64,000 nucleotides of DNA from JAQVYB01 sp964490935 (GTDB lineage Bacteria; Verrucomicrobiota; Kiritimatiellia; RZYC01), in contig CAZBEO010000004.1 of NCBI GenBank assembly GCA_964490935.1, positions 1 to 64,000 on the forward strand, read 5' to 3'. A program made the position numbers and the translations under genes. Numbering within the stretch: position 1 is the first letter of the stretch; the number at the start of each line of letters is the position of its first letter. Below, piece by piece: positions 53,669 through 61,660 of this stretch. The notes beneath the pieces were generated by a model that saw only the letters and a list, made by a program, of their open reading frames with translations, was not told the origin of the DNA and did not search any database.

Positions 53669-54766
53669 TTATGCCTTGCGCCCGGAAATGCCCTTGGTGT
53701 TCTTATCGATCACGTGGGCCTGTTCTTTCGGGCGGAGGCTGCGCACGGCGGCACCGGCCTGCCACATCTCCGAATCGCGGATGGTGGCCAGCTCAGCGGC
53801 CAGCGCCGTCTGGTAGTCCTTGCGTCCGCATACGGTGATGACGCGCGCGGCTTCCTTGCCGGTCTTCACCCGGTTGTAGAGTTCTTTGAAGACTGGCGCG
53901 ACGGCCTTTTTGAATTTGGGTTTCCAATCCAGTGCGCCGCGCTGTGCGGTGGCGGAACAGTTGGAGTACATCCAGTCCATGCCGTTTTCATCGACCAGGC
54001 GGATCAGGCTCTGCGTCAGTTCTTCCACCGTTTCATTGAAGGCTTCGCTGGGCGAGTGGCCGTTTTTGCGGAGGATGTCGTACTGGGCTTCCATGACACC
54101 CGCGAGGGCGCCCATCAGAATGCCGCGTTCGCCGACGAGGTCACTGTTGGTCTCGTTCTCGAAGGTGGTCGGGAACAGATAGCCGGAACCGATGCCGATG
54201 CCGACGGCTATGCAGCGCTCTTCTGCGCGCCCAGTATAGTCCTGATAAACGGCGTAGCTCGAGTTGATGCCTGCGCCGGAGAGGAAGTTGCGGCGGACGG
54301 ACGTGCCGGACCCTTTGGGAGCCACCATGATGACATCTACATCGGCGGGCGGAACCACCTTGGTCTGTTTCTGATAGGTGATGGAGAAACCATGCGAGAA
54401 ATAAAGCGCATCACCGGGGTTGAGGCATTTCTTGATGGCGGGCCAGACAATGCGCTGGGCGGCATCGGTCACGAGCATCTGGATAATCGTGCCTTTGGTG
54501 GCGGCTTCTTCGATGTCAAACAGGGTTTTGCCAGGCACCCAGCCATCCTTGACGGCGCGATTCCAGTCGCGCTTGAAGGCCTTGGACTGGCCGATAATGA
54601 CGTTCAGTCCGTTTTCTTTCATGTTCAGCGCCTGGGCTGGGCCCTGGACGCCGTAGCCGATCACGGCGATGACTTCGTTCTTCAGAACTTTGCGTGCCTT
54701 GGACAGCGAAAATTCTTTACGTTTGACCACGGTCTCTTTGGAGCCGCCGAAATTAATAATAGCCAT
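53669..54766 (-). CDS. ilvC: Ketol-acid reductoisomerase
   Basis: A 365-residue class I enzyme for the second common step of isoleucine and valine synthesis: it isomerises and reduces acetohydroxy acids using NADPH. The N-terminal Rossmann domain contains VIAVIGYGVQGPAQALNM (GxGxxG type), followed by FSHGFSI, VIMVAPKGSGTSVRR and the knotted C-terminal domain with DLVGERGILMGALAGVMEA (metal-binding Asp/Glu) and DENGMDWMYSNCSATAQRGALDW. The start has GAAGGAGAG 6 bp before it. Other ilv genes are not adjacent; an ilvE-type aminotransferase is 4.4 kb away at 59147. Confidence 0.93.
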   Translation of the reverse strand: MAIINFGGSKETVVKRKEFSLSKARKVLKNEVIAVIGYGVQGPAQALNMKENGLNVIIGQSKAFKRDWNRAVKDGWVPGKTLFDIEEAATKGTIIQMLVTDAAQRIVWPAIKKCLNPGDALYFSHGFSITYQKQTKVVPPADVDVIMVAPKGSGTSVRRNFLSGAGINSSYAVYQDYTGRAEERCIAVGIGIGSGYLFPTTFENETNSDLVGERGILMGALAGVMEAQYDILRKNGHSPSEAFNETVEELTQSLIRLVDENGMDWMYSNCSATAQRGALDWKPKFKKAVAPVFKELYNRVKTGKEAARVITVCGRKDYQTALAAELATIRDSEMWQAGAAVRSLRPKEQAHVIDKNTKGISGRKA

Positions 54767-54774
54767 GTAACTCT

Positions 54775-55017
54775 CTCTCCTTCACTGTGGGGACCCGTGG
54801 TCCCTGATTTGAACTTCTCGTGTATCGGCGAAGATGTCCCTGCATAAAGAAACACCGTCCGTCGGTTGCGGGGAACTTGATAGGGCCGAACAGGGGCTTC
54901 GTCAAGTCTAAGCTCAAAATAATCCATGCCGGAAACCTTGTGTTCACAGGGGAAAGCCTCTATAACACCGGAGTCTTCGAGAACTTGGAAGAGATAGTCT
55001 ATGCGAGTGCTATTCAT
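54775..55017 (-). pseudogene. Possible remnant of a RelE/HigB-like toxin
   Basis: The frame reads RIDYLFQVLEDSGVIEAFP, then GMDYFELRLDE and RTVFLYAG, a rhythm like the middle of phage Gp49/HigB toxins (short helix, ELR strand, RVLYA-type strand). It lacks a proper C-terminus and runs into the ilvC start. Its own start overlaps the divergent glycosyltransferase gene. No antitoxin is seen. A chance reading frame is equally possible. Confidence 0.2.
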
Positions 55018-56203
55018 CAGTAATCGACTTCCTTATGCGGGCGTGACGGGTGGGTATTCCATCATCCATCAGCGTATCGAGGGGTTGTGTCGCCGTGGTC
55101 ACGAGGTGGGGTTGGCCACCTTCCACCGTACAGAGACGCCCGAACAGGTCGAGGCCATGCGGGCGCAACTTTTCGAGCTGGAACTGGTCGAGGCACCTCG
55201 CGACCGCAATCTGCTTCGCCGCCTGTTTGACTATTTTTTCCTGCCAGTCCCTTCGCGGTTTCGTTCCTGCCGGTCGGTGGCCATGAAGCGCTGTATTGGG
55301 GAGATGGTGGAGCGCTCGCATTATGACGTAGTGGTTGCTGAGTTTGCGCGGGTGAGTCAGCACCTCTACAAGAATCCGTATTTGCCAGCGGTGCGCCGGG
55401 TGATTTCATCTCATCGGAGTTTGAGCCTACTGCATCAGAACGAGATCAACTATCTTGGATGGGGGCCCACGGGGGTGTTTCAGCGGCTTCGCATGAAGGG
55501 GATGGAGAGTTTTGAGTTCACGTTGTATCGGAATGCGGACCATGTGCTCGTACTTTCTCCGGAGGAGCGGTATTGGATGCAGTCGCGGATTCCGAGTGTG
55601 CGGGTTTCCGTGGTGTCGGGCGGCGTGGATACGGCCTTTTTTACGATGCGGACGGAACCGGCTAAGGAGCCGGTAATTATTTTCACGGGCAGCTATCGCG
55701 ACCGCGCGAACGAGGATGCCATGCTGTGGTTTCTGAAGGCTGGCTGGCCTTTGCTGAAGGAGCGCGCGCCGGCGGCCCGGTTGTTGATCGTGGGCCCGGA
55801 AGCGACACCCGCCATGTATGCGGCGGCAGAGCGGGATGCCTCGGTGGAGATGACGGGCTACGTGGATGATCTGCGCCCCTATTTGCATCGGGCCCGGGTG
55901 TTTGTTTGTCCGATTCGGCTTGGTGCGGGTATCCGGACGAAGCTGCTGGAGGCGATGGCTTCGGGGGTGCCGGTGGTATCCACTGCACTCGGGGTGCAGG
56001 GGCTCCCGGTTCAGGTGGGAGACAATTGCTTCCTAGCGGATCAGCCTTCGATGATGGTGGAATATATCCACCTGCTCCTGCAGGATGATGCGTTGGCCTA
56101 CTCCATCGCCCGGCGGGCAAGAAAAATGATTGAGGAGCGCTTTATGCTGGATACAGGCGTGACTCGATTGGAGCAGACGCTGAACCGCATTATTGGGCAC
56201 TAG
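55001..56203 (+). CDS. Glycosyltransferase family 4
   Basis: A 400-residue GT-B fold enzyme. The N-terminal half starts with RVLFISNRLPYAGVTGGYSI (sugar-acceptor domain), and the C-terminal half has VVSGGVDTAFF, IIFTGSYRDRANEDAMLWFL, LLIVGPEATPAM and the EX7E-type nucleotide-sugar motif in TKLLEAMASGVPVVSTALGVQGL. This resembles the sugar transferases (PEP-CTERM/XrtA system-associated type, TIGR03087). It stands alone on the plus strand between two minus-strand blocks, with an upstream divergent ilvC. The exact sugar and acceptor cannot be told; exopolysaccharide or LPS assembly is likely. Confidence 0.85.
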   Translation: MRVLFISNRLPYAGVTGGYSIIHQRIEGLCRRGHEVGLATFHRTETPEQVEAMRAQLFELELVEAPRDRNLLRRLFDYFFLPVPSRFRSCRSVAMKRCIGEMVERSHYDVVVAEFARVSQHLYKNPYLPAVRRVISSHRSLSLLHQNEINYLGWGPTGVFQRLRMKGMESFEFTLYRNADHVLVLSPEERYWMQSRIPSVRVSVVSGGVDTAFFTMRTEPAKEPVIIFTGSYRDRANEDAMLWFLKAGWPLLKERAPAARLLIVGPEATPAMYAAAERDASVEMTGYVDDLRPYLHRARVFVCPIRLGAGIRTKLLEAMASGVPVVSTALGVQGLPVQVGDNCFLADQPSMMVEYIHLLLQDDALAYSIARRARKMIEERFMLDTGVTRLEQTLNRIIGH

Positions 56204-56205
56204 CA

Positions 56206-56264
56206 CTAGCAGCCTGTCGGGCTTTGGCCCGCCAGGCTGCTAGTAAACAACAGCGAGCTGTTGT
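56206..56264. repeat. Two-hairpin repeat element, copy 3 (inverted)
   Basis: Large hairpin CTAGCAGCCTGTCGGGC...GCTAG at 56206-56243, then the small ACAACAGC-GA-GCTGTTGT hairpin at 56247-56264. The order of the two hairpins is reversed relative to the copies at 24701 and 45797. It begins 3 bp after the glycosyltransferase stop. Confidence 0.75.
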
Positions 56265-56623
56265 GTCTGTGAGATTGGTCGATGAAAAGACCGACAACAT
56301 CCAACTCATAATCGGTATCGAAATCGGCTCATTCGTCATTGTCTCGATCCCATTTATTCAAGACGTTGAAAAGTGGAGGGCGTCGGGCTCCGACGCCTTG
56401 GGTGCGGGGAGTCACTCTGGCAGGAGGAAATTTTTACGGCTGTGGGGTTTTAGGCTTTGACGCCGAGGCACGCGGGCTGCACGCCGTCCAAGAGTGGAGG
56501 TGGACGTGTTGGTAGCGTGGTGCTCGCCGAGCGCCACGTTTTTGTGTGCGGTGATAGCTGACCTCCGTCCGCTCGGTGAGCAGACGGCTACGCAAGAACA
56601 GCGTGCCGGAGGCTGGGTCATCG

Positions 56624-56738
56624 TTTTTCCAACGATTGGAAAAACCAGTAAAAAAGTTTCCAATGATTGGAAGAAGTGCCGATAAAGTTTCCAATGGTTG
56701 GAAAAATCGGGTTGGAATTTTCCAACGGTTGGAAAAAA
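56624..56738. repeat. Array of four palindromes at exact 31-bp spacing
   Basis: The core CCAAYGRTTGG, flanked by TTT and AAA, occurs with centres at 56634, 56665, 56696 and 56727. The 19-20 bp between cores are variable except for AAGTTT/TTTT just before each core. Units 2-4 follow the same pattern; the last has an extra TTGGAATTTTCCAA palindrome upstream. Confidence 0.85.
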
Positions 56739-56843
56739 TATAAATGAGGCGTGGGGCTCCGATGCCTTGTGAAAGTCACGCGAGCCGCGTGCCGTCCAGT
56801 GGAGGGGCGATGGTGCGCGGGACGTGTGCTGTCCAGAGGGCTT

Positions 56844-57506
56844 TTATGGCGTGGCAATTGCGCGGGAGAGGGTGGAGGTGATCACGCAGCCGACGGGGAG
56901 AAAGACTTCGGTTTGAAAGGGTTGTTCGCCTTCGCGTTGCAGTAGGATGCGGGCGGCCTTGGGCCAGTCTTCTTGTTTGGCGGATTGGCAGGTGGCGCTC
57001 CAGGTGCCCTCGTGCAGCATCTCCACCCGAAAGGCGGCGAGGCTGCTCAGTAGGATGTTGGTTTCGGTGTGCGCTTCGTCGGCGAATGGATTCGGCGTGA
57101 TTTCTCTTATGAGTTCCCGGTTGTGCCGATCGGTTTCGCGCAGGGCGTAGCGGACGCGCTGGACGGATTGCCATTCGGGATCACGGCCTTCAAGCGGGTC
57201 GGGCACCAGGAAGAGCAGGGTGAGTTCGGAGGCGTTGGTGGAGGTCCCGGTCGGTGCCAGGGTCAGGGAAGCATCGGCTCCATCGAGCGGCAGGGCGCAC
57301 ATGAGGTCGCGCGAGATTTCATTCAGTAGGCGCATAACGGCCACGGGGCCTTCTTCCCGGTCTTCTGTGCTTTTGTGTATGGTTATAATCGTTTGATGAA
57401 TGGAATAGACGACGGAAAGGATGAGGACGGCAATGACCAAGGAAAGGGAGGCTTCCAGGATGGTGAATCCTTTGTTTCCTGCGCGTGATGGGATGCCTGA
57501 AGGCAT
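56844..57506 (-). CDS. Type II secretion/pilin-like GspJ-type prepilin
   Basis: A 220-residue protein with a type IV prepilin N-terminus: KGFTILEASLSLVIAVLILSVVYSI (read in pieces), where the cleavage Gly-Phe and Glu5 are conserved, then a globular domain with LNEISRDLMCAL and TSTNASELTLLFLVPDPL, typical of GspJ/PulJ minor pseudopilins. The start at MPSGIPSRAG is 5 bp downstream of the FHA gene stop. No other secretion genes (gspD, E, F, G) are within the window, so it is an orphan component. The C-terminal stretch has cysteines in TCQSAK and GCVITST. Confidence 0.75.
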   Translation of the reverse strand: MPSGIPSRAGNKGFTILEASLSLVIAVLILSVVYSIHQTIITIHKSTEDREEGPVAVMRLLNEISRDLMCALPLDGADASLTLAPTGTSTNASELTLLFLVPDPLEGRDPEWQSVQRVRYALRETDRHNRELIREITPNPFADEAHTETNILLSSLAAFRVEMLHEGTWSATCQSAKQEDWPKAARILLQREGEQPFQTEVFLPVGCVITSTLSRAIATP

Positions 57507-57511
57507 GGCGG

Positions 57512-58012
57512 TTAGTGGGTGTTGATCAAGGTCCACGCAAAGTAGCCGACTCCGGCCAGCGCGCCCGCACCCAGGAGGACCATCATGGCGTACCAGGCAC
57601 CTTTGGATTCTCTTACGCGCGTATTGAATGGAGAAATATTGGTGAAAGATTGCGGGGCCGCCGCGCCGGCGGTGTCGATTTCCACATCGGTTTCGAGGTA
57701 GGCACCGTCGGCTTCGTCGGCATTGGCTTCATCTTCAAAGAGAAATTCAATGGCACCCACCTGCAACAGGTTTTTGTGCTTTAGGGCCTGATGGATGATG
57801 CGTCGGGAATTGATGCGGGTGCCGTTGGTGGAGTTGAGGTCTTCGATGGCGAAGTGTCCGTCTTCTTCGATGATACGGCAGTGATGACCGGATACGGAGC
57901 CGGTATCGAGCGGGATGGAGTTGTCCGGGGCCCGCCCGAGGGTAAAGGGCAGGTTATCCAGTTCAAACCGCTTTCCGCGGACCTCTTCCGACATGCCAAT
58001 GAGTACAGCCAT
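57512..58012 (-). CDS. FHA-domain protein with C-terminal membrane anchor
   Basis: A 166-residue protein. An FHA phosphothreonine-binding domain occupies about 3-95: FELDNLPFTLGRAPDNSIPLDTGSVSGHHCRI and DLNSTNGTRINSRRI (each read in pieces), with the conserved GR, SxxH and NG residues. A linker precedes a C-terminal helix (about 139-162, MMVLLGAGALAGVGYFAWTLI), so the FHA domain faces the cytoplasm while the protein is tail-anchored. The start at MAVLIGM is preferred over a longer frame that lacks similarity. It precedes the GspJ-like gene by 5 bp and may belong with it. Confidence 0.8.
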   Translation of the reverse strand: MAVLIGMSEEVRGKRFELDNLPFTLGRAPDNSIPLDTGSVSGHHCRIIEEDGHFAIEDLNSTNGTRINSRRIIHQALKHKNLLQVGAIEFLFEDEANADEADGAYLETDVEIDTAGAAAPQSFTNISPFNTRVRESKGAWYAMMVLLGAGALAGVGYFAWTLINTH

Positions 58013-58112
58013 GATGCTTCTCCAAAAACGCCCGGTGAAAAAAAGCCGCGCATGATCTTGTTGCTGGTGGGCAGTATAGGCACCCGCAGGAAGGCTTGTA
58101 AAGAAGTAGATT

Positions 58113-58877
58113 TCATTCGTAGACGGATTTTGTCTCTTCCATGAATTCGTAGCCGGTATGGTCCAGCATAATGGGGGTGATGGAGACAAACCCATCGTCG
58201 ATGGCCTGCAAATCGGTGTTTTCAGCGTAGTCGCGTCGGTCTTCGAGCGCTTCAATATCACCGTCGAGCCAGTAATAGACTCGTCCGCGCGGGTCCTGTC
58301 GGCGGTGGAAGGTTTCCCTAAAACGTGAGCGGGCGGTACGGGTGACTTTAAACCCTTGGATTTCGTCGAAGGGCCGGTTGGGAATATTGACGTTGATCAG
58401 GCAGTCGGGTGGTGGCGGATGGCGCAGAAAGCGTTCCGCGACGAGCCGTGCGCATTTGCCAGCGGTTTCCCACTGCGGATGCACAAAGGTGGAGAGGGAA
58501 ATGGCCAGACTGGGAATGCCGAGAATGGCGCCTTCGGTGGCGGCCGATACGGTGCCGGAATAAATCACACTGATGCCCGCGTTCGGGCCGAGATTGATGC
58601 CGCTGATCACGCAGTCGGGCAGGGTATCCATCAGGGCGCAACAGGCCAGCTTGACGCAGTCGGCCGGGGTGCCGCCAACGGCACGTCCGAAAAGGCGACC
58701 CTCCCGATGAATGTCCTGAACCTTGAGTGGGTCGGCAATAGTGATGGCATGGCCCACGGCGCTGCGTTCGGCATCCGGTGCGACCACGCAGAGTTCGCCG
58801 AGGCCGGCGAGGCTTTCATACAGCGCCTGAATGCCGGGCGCGTGTATACCGTCGTCATTGGAAAGTAGAATTTTCAT
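58113..58877 (-). CDS. surE: 5'-nucleotidase SurE
   Basis: A 254-residue metal-dependent phosphatase acting on 5'- and 3'-nucleotides and short polyphosphate. The SurE start MKILLSNDDGIHAPGIQALYESL (read in pieces) holds the metal-binding Asp-Asp, followed by VVAPDAERSAVGHAIT (Ser and Gly of the active site), GTPADCVKLA and SGINLGPNAGISVIYSGTVSAATEG with the Asn ligand. Length and order are normal. The start codon was set where the family begins; an in-frame ATG 36 bp upstream was rejected. It precedes the FHA gene by 100 bp. Confidence 0.92.
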   Translation of the reverse strand: MKILLSNDDGIHAPGIQALYESLAGLGELCVVAPDAERSAVGHAITIADPLKVQDIHREGRLFGRAVGGTPADCVKLACCALMDTLPDCVISGINLGPNAGISVIYSGTVSAATEGAILGIPSLAISLSTFVHPQWETAGKCARLVAERFLRHPPPPDCLINVNIPNRPFDEIQGFKVTRTARSRFRETFHRRQDPRGRVYYWLDGDIEALEDRRDYAENTDLQAIDDGFVSITPIMLDHTGYEFMEETKSVYE

Positions 58878-58983
58878 GCGGTGAGCTTCGCACGGGGTCA
58901 GGTGTTCGGGCAAGCCTGATCTTCCGTCTGGAAGTTAACACAGCGAGTACACTGTTTTGATAAGGTCTTGTTCATAAATAAAT

Positions 58984-59009
58984 AGGACGCTGAGGACAGC
59001 ATCCCTCCC
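58984..59009. repeat. GGACGCTGAGGACAGCATCC hairpin repeat, copy 3
   Basis: Same 26-bp text as at 15871 and 50418, here in the spacer between surE and the aminotransferase gene. Confidence 0.75.
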
Positions 59010-59067
59010 GAATGCGTTCCGCACCAAGTCGCAAGCGGATATCCGGCAACATTAGCATTTTTTGGGA

Positions 59068-59095
59068 TTGCAGGGGGAGGGTGCGGTGCTATAGT
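59068..59095 (+). promoter_or_regulatory. Promoter of the aminotransferase-mcsAB-clpC group
   Basis: TTGCAG and TATAGT separated by 16 bp, ending about 50 bp before the start at 59147. No CtsR-like repeat was seen around it. Confidence 0.45.
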
Positions 59096-59146
59096 GCGCC
59101 TGTTTTTTTGCAGGGTTGGACCTCACACTCACTCAGGAGAATGTTG

Positions 59147-60019
59147 ATGAAAATCTATATGAATGGCAAGTTGGTGGACAAGAAGGACGCGAAGGTTTCT
59201 GTGTTTGATCACGGGCTGCTGTACGGCGATGGCGTTTTTGAAGGTATCCGCGCTTATAATGGCCTGGTTTTTCAGTTGGATGAACACATTGACCGTTTGT
59301 ACGATTCTGCCAAGGCCATCAATCTGGATATCGGCGTATCGAAGAAGACCATGATGAATGCGGTGGTCAAAACCTGTGCGGCCAACAAAATCAAGGATGG
59401 CTATGTCCGTTTGGTGGTGACGCGCGGCGAGGGCACCTTGGGATTGAATCCCTACTTGTGCAAGAAGCCGCAGGTGATCATCATCGCGGCGGCGATTCAG
59501 CTTTATCCGCCGGAAGTATATGAGCAGGGCCTGAAAATTGTGACGGTCGGCACCACGCGCAATATGTCGGAGGCGTTGAATCCGCGCATCAAGAGTCTGA
59601 ATTATTTGAATAATATTCTGGCGAAGATCGAGGCGATCAACTGCGGCGTGATGGAGGCGATCATGCTGAATGGGCAGGGCTATGTGGCGGAGGCGACGGG
59701 TGATAATGTGTTTGCCCTCAAGAACGGCCTGCTGATCACGCCGCCCGCTTGGTGCGGGGCTCTCGAAGGCGTGACGCGCAATAAGTGCATGGATATTGCG
59801 GATGATATGGGCCTAGATGTGTGTGAGGACGTGATGTCCCGCTACGATCTGTATGTGGCTGATGAAGTGTTTCTCACGGGAACGGCGGCTGAAATCATTG
59901 CGGTGGTGGAAGTGGATGGACGTAAAATCGGAAACGGCAAGCCGGGTGAGGTCACCCGGGCACTGGAAGCCAGCTTCCGCGATTTCGCCCGGAACAATGG
60001 TACGCCCATCAACGGCTGA
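59147..60019 (+). CDS. ilvE: Branched-chain-type class IV aminotransferase
   Basis: A 290-residue PLP-dependent fold-type IV enzyme. Visible: VSVFDHGLLYGDGVFEGIRAYNG at the start (read in pieces), VRLVVTRGEGTLGLNP, the PLP lysine in RIKSLNYLNNILAKIEA, EATGDNVFALKNGLLITPP and DEVFLTGTAAEIIAV. It fits branched-chain aminotransferases of the archaeal/thermophile type and, less likely, D-amino-acid aminotransferases. The start was chosen because AGGAG lies 7 bp before it, while an ATG 6 bp earlier is too close. ilvC lies 4.4 kb away, on the other strand. The gene ends 71 bp before mcsA on the same strand. Confidence 0.87.
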   Translation: MKIYMNGKLVDKKDAKVSVFDHGLLYGDGVFEGIRAYNGLVFQLDEHIDRLYDSAKAINLDIGVSKKTMMNAVVKTCAANKIKDGYVRLVVTRGEGTLGLNPYLCKKPQVIIIAAAIQLYPPEVYEQGLKIVTVGTTRNMSEALNPRIKSLNYLNNILAKIEAINCGVMEAIMLNGQGYVAEATGDNVFALKNGLLITPPAWCGALEGVTRNKCMDIADDMGLDVCEDVMSRYDLYVADEVFLTGTAAEIIAVVEVDGRKIGNGKPGEVTRALEASFRDFARNNGTPING

Positions 60020-60090
60020 TTGACGCAGCGCGTTTCCAAAGCCTATTCCGGGCCGGCTTTCCGGTTTCCGGAGCTACCCTGGGACAAGGT

Positions 60091-60603
60091 ATGCTGTGCG
60101 ATAAATGTCAGAAGGCCCCGGCGGTCGTGCATCTTACGCAGGTGACGGATGGTCAGATGAAGAAGATTCACCTGTGTGAGGCGTGTGCGGCTAAGACGGG
60201 TATTGATCTTCAAAAAACCATGTCGGTGACGGATGTGCTGATGGGGCTGGATCATCTGCTGCCGGAATCGGGTGCCGAAAAGGTGGAGGTGGATGCGTCT
60301 TGCCTAAAATGCGGCATCAGCCGCAGTGAATACAAGCGGTGCGGGCGGTTGGGTTGCGCGGCCTGTTACGAGGCGTTTTGCGACGATCTGATTCCGATGA
60401 TTCGTGCCGTGCATCATCATCTGCGACATAGCGGGAAAAAGCCGGTGACGCATGGCGCTCCCTCTGCGGATACGGGTTTTTCGGGGGATTTAAATGCCGC
60501 GCTGGCGAAGGCCGTGGAGGTTGAAGATTACGAGACCGCCGCCCGCTTGCGCGACCAGATGAAAGACGGCAACCCGATGGGGCAGGAGCGTCATGGAACT
60601 TGA
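60091..60603 (+). CDS. mcsA: McsA-type zinc-finger activator of arginine kinase
   Basis: A 170-residue protein with an N-terminal zinc finger (MLCDKCQKAPAVVHLTQV...LCEACAAKTG), a second cysteine pair group (CLKCGISRSEYKRCGRLGCAACYEAF) and a C-terminal UVR motif (DYETAARLRDQMK), the order found in McsA (YacH/CtsR partner). McsA activates the kinase McsB and acts as an adaptor for ClpC. It overlaps mcsB by 11 bp. Confidence 0.86.
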   Translation: MLCDKCQKAPAVVHLTQVTDGQMKKIHLCEACAAKTGIDLQKTMSVTDVLMGLDHLLPESGAEKVEVDASCLKCGISRSEYKRCGRLGCAACYEAFCDDLIPMIRAVHHHLRHSGKKPVTHGAPSADTGFSGDLNAALAKAVEVEDYETAARLRDQMKDGNPMGQERHGT

Positions 60604-61660
60604 CCGAATACTCGATCATTCCAGCGTCTGTGTGATGCCGGAGACGGAAAGCGGCATCGTGGTGAGCAGTCGCATTCGGGTGGCTCGCAATCTGCGAGCG
60701 TTTTCTTTTCCCGGTTGGCTGGATGTGGATGGGCGTGTGGAAGTTTGGCGGATGCTGCTTGGGGCGATCGACTCCATCCCGGCTTGTTCTGAACGTGTGA
60801 TTTGTCCCATGAGCGAGCTGACAGAATTGGAGAAGCACCTGCTTTTCGAGCGGCATTTGATCAGCCGGGAAATGATGGCACGCGGCGAAGGGTGCGGCGT
60901 GATTGTTTTTCCGGAGGACGGTTTTTCGCTGATGATCAACGAGGAGGATCATGTCCGACTGCAAGTGTTGGATGCCGGATTGAATCTGCGAAGCGCACTG
61001 AAGCGGGCCGACGCGCTCGATGATGCCATCGAGGCGCAGGCGGAATATGCTTTTTCCTCGAAATGGGGTTATCTGACCTCTTGTCCGACCAATGTGGGCA
61101 CGGGGCTTCGAGCGAGTGCCATGCTGCATCTTCCGGCGCTGGTGCTGATGCAGGAAATGCGTCCGATCATTAACGGGCTCGGGAAAATCGGCATCGCCGT
61201 GCGTGGGCTCTGGGGCGAGAACACCGAGGCGGCAGGGCACATGTTTCAGGTGTCCAATCAGATCACGCTCGGTGATTCGGAGGAGGGCATTATTTCACAG
61301 AACGAGCAGATTGTGCAGGAACTGGTTCAGCACGAAGAGAATGCCCGCATACGCCTGCTCGAAGAAAAGAACGTGCTGCTGCAGGATTATGTGGGCAGGG
61401 CGGTCGGTATTCTGGAAAAAGCGCATCTACTTTCTTCTAAGGAAGCACTGAATCTGCTTTCGGCCCTTCGCCTGGGCATCGAACTTGGGTTGATCACGTA
61501 TCTGAGGCGATCGGTAATAGATGAGTTGTTACTATTGACTCAGCCCGCGCATTTACAGAAGATGTTCGCATCGGATATGAAACCCGAAGCGCGCGATCAG
61601 GCACGCTCTGAGCTGGTAAAAAAACGTATAACACAACAGACGGGTGATGAAACAACATGA
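60593..61660 (+). CDS. mcsB: McsB protein-arginine kinase
   Basis: A 355-residue kinase that phosphorylates arginine residues on proteins, marking them for degradation by ClpCP. It has the guanido-kinase-like ATP-binding and catalytic blocks SSRIRVARNLR, INEEDHVRLQ, CPTNVGTGLRASAMLHLPAL and AVRGLWGENTEA. The last part (about 270-350) is the C-terminal adaptor domain. Length matches the Bacillus enzyme (363). Its stop overlaps the clpC start as ATGA. A ctsR repressor gene, usually first in this operon, is absent. Confidence 0.9.
   Translation: MELDRILDHSSVCVMPETESGIVVSSRIRVARNLRAFSFPGWLDVDGRVEVWRMLLGAIDSIPACSERVICPMSELTELEKHLLFERHLISREMMARGEGCGVIVFPEDGFSLMINEEDHVRLQVLDAGLNLRSALKRADALDDAIEAQAEYAFSSKWGYLTSCPTNVGTGLRASAMLHLPALVLMQEMRPIINGLGKIGIAVRGLWGENTEAAGHMFQVSNQITLGDSEEGIISQNEQIVQELVQHEENARIRLLEEKNVLLQDYVGRAVGILEKAHLLSSKEALNLLSALRLGIELGLITYLRRSVIDELLLLTQPAHLQKMFASDMKPEARDQARSELVKKRITQQTGDETT

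Larger units (their letters stand above)
56204..56843. other. Repeat-filled spacer between convergent genes
   Basis: No gene is seen in 640 bp. It contains copy 3 of the two-hairpin element, duplicated text GGGCTCCGACGCCTTG (56388) and GGGGCTCCGATGCCTTG (56752), duplicated CGAGCCGCGTGCCGTCCAG-like text (near 56475 and 56779), and the array of four 31-bp phased palindromes. Confidence 0.65.

Noticed and set aside
56624..56738. CRISPR array
   Set aside because: Repeat cores are only about 11-16 bp with about 15-bp variable stretches, the spacing is too short, and there are no cas genes.
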